Source: an uncultured Eubacteriales bacterium
GTDB taxonomy: Bacteria > Bacillota > Clostridia > TANB77 > CAG-508
DNA: 10,402 nt
Direction of reading: 5' to 3'
NCBI GenBank assembly: GCA_902488785.1
Contig: CABTXJ010000023.1
Span: forward strand, 1 to 10,402
Of this stretch, positions 6,340 to 10,402 are shown piece after piece (the stretch's first letter is position 1; every line of letters begins with the position of its first letter). Both the position numbers and the translations under genes were made by a program. The notes below the pieces were generated by a model. It searched no databases. It had not been told where the DNA came from and saw only the letters and a program-made list of their open reading frames with translations.

Positions 6340-6753
6340 ATGAATAATATAGTTAATATAAAAATAAAAACAAGATACAAAGATGCAGATATGCAAGGCG
6401 TTATACATAATAGTGTATATTTAGTATATTATGATGAAGCTAGATTAGAATTTATTGATAAATATATAACTGAATATAATGAAGAAAATGCAAGATTAAT
6501 GGTACATGCTATTTCAAATGAATATATTAAACCATTATATGCGAGAGATATAATAGAAGTTAAAATAGGATTAGTTAAACAAACATCTGTAAGATCTCAA
6601 TTCAAAATTGAAATATATTCTGAAAATGGTGAACTTGTACATACTGCCATACAAGATATGGTATGGACAGATAAGAATAGTAATTTAATCAATATACAAA
6701 AAGATATGCCAAAATTATATGATACCTTAAAAAACTTAGAAGTTAAAAATTAA
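6340..6753 (+). CDS. Acyl-CoA thioesterase, YbgC/4HBT hot-dog family
   Basis: This 137-residue single-domain hot-dog protein is predicted to hydrolyse acyl-CoA thioesters in the cytoplasm. The N-terminal motif RYKDADMQGVIHNSVYLVYY (12-31) corresponds to the family signature around Y-x-D-T-D-x-x-G-V-V-Y-H-x-x-Y, with Asp17 in the catalytic position, His23 nearby, and DEAR at 32-35. Length and domain are normal for the family. The start is supported by AGGAG at 6329-6333. It is the first gene after the RNA array and probably heads the operon that continues with engB 31 bp downstream. Substrate chain length and physiological role cannot be inferred; YbgC of other bacteria associates with the Tol-Pal system, which is not seen here. 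Confidence 0.85.
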   Translation: MNNIVNIKIKTRYKDADMQGVIHNSVYLVYYDEARLEFIDKYITEYNEENARLMVHAISNEYIKPLYARDIIEVKIGLVKQTSVRSQFKIEIYSENGELVHTAIQDMVWTDKNSNLINIQKDMPKLYDTLKNLEVKN

Positions 6754-6784
6754 AAAAATAAAAATGAAAAATATGGAGAATTAG

Positions 6785-7393
6785 ATGAAAGATAATATTA
6801 ATTTAAATAATGCAAAAATTGAAATATCTGCAACAAATAAAAAACAATACCCAAAATCTTTGCCGCTAGGTGAGATTGTACTTGTTGGTAAATCAAATAT
6901 AGGAAAATCTTCTTTTATTAATTCTATGTTAAATAGAAAAAAATTAGCAAGAACAAGCTCAGAACCCGGTAAAACAAGACAAATAAACTTCTACAACATA
7001 GATGATATGTTCTATTTTGTAGATTTACCTGGATATGGTTATAGTAAAATGAGTAAAAAAGACCAATTAGAATCAGGAAAATATATTGAAGAATACTTAG
7101 AAGAAAGTAAAGATATCTCTCTTATAATACTACTTATTGATATAAGACATAACCCAACTAATGATGATATACATATGTATAATTATATACTATCTAAAAA
7201 CATTCCATTTATAATATTATGTAATAAGGCAGATAAGATTGCTAAAACTAAAGTAGAAGCCAAAAAAGATGAAATAAAAAAAATACTAGGTATATCATAT
7301 AGCCCAATATATGCATATTCTAGCATAAAAAAAGAATATGTAGAACCTACATGGGAAAATATATTTAATATAATTAAAGATGTGGAGAAATAG
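6785..7393 (+). CDS. engB: Ribosome biogenesis GTPase EngB/YsxC (YihA)
   Basis: This TrmE-Era-EngA-EngB-Septin class GTPase is needed for late assembly of the 50S ribosomal subunit in other bacteria. It has 202 residues, typical length. G1 is GKSNIGKS (35-42), the G2 threonine lies in EPGKTRQINFY (60-70), G3 is DLPG (80-83) followed by YGY, the family-specific DIRHNPT spans 119-125, G4 is NKAD (147-150), and G5 is a Ser-Ser near 178. The start has GGAG at 6775-6778. The next gene's ATG follows its TAG directly, so translation is probably coupled. It is usually beside lon or clpX in Bacilli; here it precedes a small unknown gene and smpB. Confidence 0.95.
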   Translation: MKDNINLNNAKIEISATNKKQYPKSLPLGEIVLVGKSNIGKSSFINSMLNRKKLARTSSEPGKTRQINFYNIDDMFYFVDLPGYGYSKMSKKDQLESGKYIEEYLEESKDISLIILLIDIRHNPTNDDIHMYNYILSKNIPFIILCNKADKIAKTKVEAKKDEIKKILGISYSPIYAYSSIKKEYVEPTWENIFNIIKDVEK

Positions 7394-7783
7394 ATGCTTA
7401 AAAATATGATTTCAAAAATTGCATACAATCTATCCGATGAACATTTTTCTTTTAAGAGTATATTAATTATAATTATAATTTCTATTATTATAATCGCTAT
7501 AATATATTATATAGCAAAATTAATAGACAAAAAAAGTAATAATAAAAGTAATACAAGACAAGTGGATGATTATATATATAATAGTAGAAGTAATAGAAGT
7601 TATAAAAACAATAATATACAAAAAAATATTGGTAAAGATATGAAAGAGTTTTTTTCTAATATATATAATAAGATAAGAGATACAAAGTTTAAAAAAGATA
7701 CTAAAAATGGAAATAATAATACAAAATATAATACGAAAAATAGGATATACTACGAAGATGATGATTTTTTTACATTTGATTAA
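7394..7783 (+). CDS. Small membrane-anchored protein of unknown function
   Basis: I do not recognise this 129-residue protein. About 20 N-terminal residues precede one very hydrophobic, Ile-rich segment at about 22-45, predicted to span the membrane. The remaining ~85 residues are low-complexity, dominated by Asn, Lys, Ser, Arg and Tyr, and probably disordered; the end is acidic and aromatic (YEDDDFFTFD). The Lys-rich side after the helix suggests a cytoplasmic tail. The ATG abuts the engB stop with no gap, and GGAG (7384-7387) lies within engB. smpB starts 11 bp later. The operon position and clean ribosome binding site support a real gene despite the biased composition. Confidence 0.7.
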   Translation: MLKNMISKIAYNLSDEHFSFKSILIIIIISIIIIAIIYYIAKLIDKKSNNKSNTRQVDDYIYNSRSNRSYKNNNIQKNIGKDMKEFFSNIYNKIRDTKFKKDTKNGNNNTKYNTKNRIYYEDDDFFTFD

Positions 7784-7794
7784 AAGAGGAGAAT

Positions 7795-8262
7795 ATGTCA
7801 AAAAAGAAATATAAAGGATTAATGATACAAAATAAAAATAGTAAAAGAAACTATGAATTAATTGAATATTATGAAGCAGGAATTTCACTTTCTGGAACTG
7901 AGGTTAAAAGTATTGTGGCAGGTAGAACAAATATATCTGATTCATATTGTGTTATTAAAAATGAAGAATGTTATATATTAAATATGCATATATCACCATA
8001 TGAATTTGGAAATCGTGAAAATAAAGATCCAGATAGGACAAGAAAACTGTTATTGCATAAAAGTGAAATAAGAAAGATTAATCAAAAGATTATGGAAAAG
8101 AAACTTTCACTTATACCTACTAAGATATATATGAAAAATAATAAAATAAAAGTGGAAATAGCATTAGGTAAGGGAAAAAAACTATATGATAAGAGACAAG
8201 ATATGATTAAAAAAGAAACTAAAAGAAAATTAGATAGAGTAGTTAAAGGATATTTGAAATAA
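7795..8262 (+). CDS. smpB: SsrA-binding protein SmpB
   Basis: SmpB binds the tRNA-like domain of tmRNA and delivers it to stalled ribosomes for trans-translation. It has 155 residues, standard length. The N-terminal OB-fold carries the family block YEAGISLSGTEVKS (27-40), then GRTNISDSY (43-51) and NMHISPYEFGN. The basic C-terminal tail (KGKKLYDKRQDMIKKETKRK) is the part that enters the mRNA channel in studied homologues. The start has AGAGGAG at 7785-7791. Its TAA overlaps the ATG of rnhA by one base (TAATG). The partner tmRNA gene (ssrA), often next to smpB, is not found in this window. Confidence 0.96.
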   Translation: MSKKKYKGLMIQNKNSKRNYELIEYYEAGISLSGTEVKSIVAGRTNISDSYCVIKNEECYILNMHISPYEFGNRENKDPDRTRKLLLHKSEIRKINQKIMEKKLSLIPTKIYMKNNKIKVEIALGKGKKLYDKRQDMIKKETKRKLDRVVKGYLK

Positions 8263-8777
8263 TGAAAGATATAATAATATATACAGATGGTGCATGTAAG
8301 TATAATCCAGGGCCTGGTGGCTATGCCGCTATCATAATGTATGAAAAACATATAAGTCATTTAGATGATGAAAATGATATAATAAAAAAAATAGTTGGAG
8401 GAGATAAGAATACTACAAATAATATAATGGAGCTTACTGCAATAAATAAGGCATTTACATACATTTTAGAAATAGTAGAAAAGAAAGAAAATATAGCGGC
8501 AATTAATAAAAATAGTTTAAATATATATGCATATGTAGATAGTAATTATGTATTAAAAGGACTAAATGAGTGGAGCACAAATTGGATAAAAAAAGATTTT
8601 AAAGGTGTTAAAAATAGTGAACTTTGGAAAGATACTATAAGGTTGTATAATAATATACTTAAAAATAATAATATACAAATCATTTTTAAAAAAGTAAAAG
8701 GACATAGTGGGCAAAAATATAATGAAATAGTAGATAAGCTTGCATCAGATAAGGCAAAAGAGATAGGAGAAATGTAA
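8262..8777 (+). CDS. rnhA: Ribonuclease HI
   Basis: This enzyme cleaves the RNA strand of RNA-DNA hybrids (R-loops, replication primers). It has 171 residues, slightly longer than the ~155 of E. coli RNase HI. All catalytic residues are present: Asp9 in YTDGAC, Glu57 in NIMELTA, Asp93 in YVDSNY, His148 in KGHSG and Asp158 in the C-terminal EIVDKLA. The glycine-rich NPGPGGYAA follows the first Asp. Extra charged residues lie at 28-50 and 70-87. AAAGGA (8245-8250) inside smpB is the likely ribosome binding site, and the one-base overlap with smpB points to coupled translation. Confidence 0.93.
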   Translation: MKDIIIYTDGACKYNPGPGGYAAIIMYEKHISHLDDENDIIKKIVGGDKNTTNNIMELTAINKAFTYILEIVEKKENIAAINKNSLNIYAYVDSNYVLKGLNEWSTNWIKKDFKGVKNSELWKDTIRLYNNILKNNNIQIIFKKVKGHSGQKYNEIVDKLASDKAKEIGEM

Positions 8778-8778
8778 G

Positions 8779-9282
8779 ATGGAAAATATAATATCTAAAA
8801 ATTCTAAAATTTCTAAAAGTGCTAAGATAATATCTTCTATAATTGAAGAAGAATGTATTATAGAAGATAATGTGACTATAGGACCATTTGCATATATTAG
8901 AAAAGGAAGTGTAATTAAAGATGGCGCACATATAGGTTCTAGTGTAGAAATTAAAAATAGTACTATTGGAGAAAATACACATATAGGTCATTTAGCATAT
9001 GTAGGTGATGTAACTCTTGGAAAAAATTGCAATATTGGTGCGGGCGTCAAATTTGCAAATTATGATGGTATAAAAAAGCATAAAACAATTGTAGAAGATG
9101 ATGTATTTATTGGATGCAATTCTGTAATTATAGCGCCAACTACTATTAAAAAAGGAACATATATAGGAGCAGGTACAGTATTTAAAGGTATAACAAATGA
9201 AAATACATTATATTATCAAAAAAGAGATGTGATATCTAAAAGCTTAAATAATAAGATATATGATCCAAAATTTAAAAAATAG
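8779..9282 (+). CDS. Stand-alone GlmU-type N-acetyltransferase domain (left-handed beta-helix)
   Basis: This 167-residue hexapeptide-repeat protein is collinear with the C-terminal half of GlmU, which acetylates glucosamine-1-phosphate with acetyl-CoA for UDP-GlcNAc synthesis. Residues corresponding to the E. coli GlmU active site are present with the same spacing: Arg41 (R333), Lys59 (K351), His71 (catalytic H363), Tyr74 (Y366), Asn94-Tyr95 (N386-Y387) and Lys100 (K392). The conserved GHLAYVGD, NIGAG and NYDG blocks are intact. The uridyltransferase domain that makes up the first ~230 residues of GlmU is absent: the ATG has its own AGGAG (8765-8769) and follows the rnhA stop by 1 nt. It could be a true GlcN-1-P acetyltransferase working with a separate pyrophosphorylase, or a relative acting on another sugar phosphate. 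Confidence 0.82.
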   Translation: MENIISKNSKISKSAKIISSIIEEECIIEDNVTIGPFAYIRKGSVIKDGAHIGSSVEIKNSTIGENTHIGHLAYVGDVTLGKNCNIGAGVKFANYDGIKKHKTIVEDDVFIGCNSVIIAPTTIKKGTYIGAGTVFKGITNENTLYYQKRDVISKSLNNKIYDPKFKK

Positions 9283-9305
9283 TTTTAAAATATAAGGAGA
9301 TACAA

Positions 9306-10402
9306 ATGAAAGTAGTTATAATAGGTGGTGAGACAGGAGGTCTTGCAACAGCTAAAGAAATTAGAAAATTAGATAGTGATTGTGAAATAACTATAATAGA
9401 AAAATTACCATACTTATCATATATGCAATATGCTATGCCATATTATATATCTGGTGAACTTGAAGAGAATGATCTTATGATTTCATCTAAAGAAGAAATA
9501 GAAAAAGAATATAATATAGCAATACAAGTAAATGCAGAAGTTGTTGAAATATTACCAGATGAAAAGGCTATAAATGTGGCATCAAATAGTAGAACTAATA
9601 TGTATAAGATGCCATATGATAAGCTTGTAATATCTGTAGGTACAATTGCAAGAAAGCTACCAGTATTTGAAGACTTAGGCGAAAATGTTTTTATACATAA
9701 AAATCTAATTAATGCAAATAGATTAAAAGAATATATTGAAAGAAAAAATCCTAAAAGCTGTGTTATAGTTGGGGCAGGATTAATTGGATTAGAACTTGCA
9801 GAAAGCTTCAATATGTTAGGAATAGACGTATATATTATAGAAAAGGAACAAACTATAATAGGTGGTATTGATGAGGATATATCAAAAGAAATGGAAAATA
9901 TCCTAGATGATTATATTACTATAATAAAGGATTCAGAAGTTACAAGCGTAAAAGAAATAACTATAAATAGTGAAAAAGATAAAAAAGAGAAAATAGATGA
10001 TATAGAAAACATATCTGAAAATAAAAAACTTAAAATTAGATATATTCAAGATAGAAATCAAAACGAAATCGAAGTGGATTTTGCAGTAATAGGAGCTGGG
10101 ACTATACCTGCTACTAAATTTGTTATGAGAGCAGGAATTTCTGTAGATGAAAACGATTATATATTAGTAGATGAATACATGAAAACAAATAAAGAGGATA
10201 TATATGCTATAGGTGATGCAGTAAAAGTAAAATATGATAATTCAGATATTAATACTAAATCATGTAGTATAAGTCCTGTATTAAAGCAAGCATATATTGT
10301 AGCTAATAATATAACAGAAAATAATAATATATCATATAGTGGAACAACAAGACCAATGCTACTTAGAGTATTTGGTTATAGCATAGGAATGGTTGGGTTA
10401 TC
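9306..10402 (+). CDS. FAD/NAD(P)-dependent disulfide-reductase-like oxidoreductase, 3'-truncated
   Basis: This open frame runs off the window: 365 codons plus 2 nt are visible of an expected ~440-450 or more. It belongs to the pyridine nucleotide-disulfide oxidoreductases related to CoA-disulfide reductase, NADH oxidase and NADH peroxidase. Visible are the FAD motif GGETGG (7-12), a Glu at the end of the second strand (Glu32), YDKLVISVGT (104-113), the NAD(P)H motif GAGLIGLE (156-163) and the second FAD motif YAIGDA (300-305). The segment aligning with the family's S-F-x-N-C-G-L-P-Y-Y reads SYMQYAMPYY (38-47), so Tyr42 replaces the redox-active Cys. A charged Lys/Glu-rich insertion lies at about 215-250. 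AAGGAG precedes the ATG. Substrate unknown; ordinary CoA-disulfide or water-forming NADH oxidase chemistry is doubtful. Confidence 0.85.
   Translation, partial: MKVVIIGGETGGLATAKEIRKLDSDCEITIIEKLPYLSYMQYAMPYYISGELEENDLMISSKEEIEKEYNIAIQVNAEVVEILPDEKAINVASNSRTNMYKMPYDKLVISVGTIARKLPVFEDLGENVFIHKNLINANRLKEYIERKNPKSCVIVGAGLIGLELAESFNMLGIDVYIIEKEQTIIGGIDEDISKEMENILDDYITIIKDSEVTSVKEITINSEKDKKEKIDDIENISENKKLKIRYIQDRNQNEIEVDFAVIGAGTIPATKFVMRAGISVDENDYILVDEYMKTNKEDIYAIGDAVKVKYDNSDINTKSCSISPVLKQAYIVANNITENNNISYSGTTRPMLLRVFGYSIGMVGL

Noticed and set aside
1..10402. Alternative genetic code with TGA as Trp (Mollicutes-like)
   Set aside because: Trp is encoded by TGG throughout and no conserved gene contains an in-frame TGA.

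Overview
The window reads as a very AT-rich, low-GC Gram-positive type chromosome, most likely Bacillota (Clostridia or a related lineage). The evidence is RNase J, a glutamyl-tRNA synthetase of the long type, EngB, SmpB, purine-rich AGGAG/AAGGA ribosome binding sites, heavy ATA and AGA codon use, and consensus TTGACA/TATAAT promoters. Species cannot be called from what is visible. All confident genes lie on the + strand, and TGA is never read in frame, so the code looks standard.

Left part (1-4688): the 3' part of an RNase J gene (5' end outside the window), then gltX and serS, separated by AT-rich gaps of about 120 and 100 bp with no clear terminators.

Middle (4689-6339): about 1.65 kb with no credible protein gene. 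It holds five consecutive non-coding transcription units. Each has a near-consensus promoter with 16-17 bp spacing, a body of about 200-280 nt and a strong Rho-independent terminator. By hand-folding, all five share one topology although their sequences differ: a hairpin starting at the predicted transcription start, a long-range helix closing a large internal domain, and a terminator hairpin directly after that helix. I read this as a tandem array of five related structured small RNAs of no family I recognise. It is the main novelty candidate.

Right part (6340-10402): a tightly packed run, probably one operon. The order is a hot-dog thioesterase, engB (GTPase of 50S assembly), a small membrane-anchored unknown protein, smpB (trans-translation), rnhA (RNase HI), a stand-alone GlmU-type acetyltransferase domain, and a CoA-disulfide-reductase-like flavoprotein cut by the window end. 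Gaps run from -1 to 31 bp. The last two are unusual: the GlmU-like protein keeps the acetyltransferase active site but has no uridyltransferase domain, and the flavoprotein has Tyr where the family's redox-active Cys is expected.

Taken together, the recognisable genes serve RNA decay, tRNA charging, ribosome assembly and rescue, and R-loop removal, with the RNA array between the two gene blocks. A functional link between the array and these genes is inference only.
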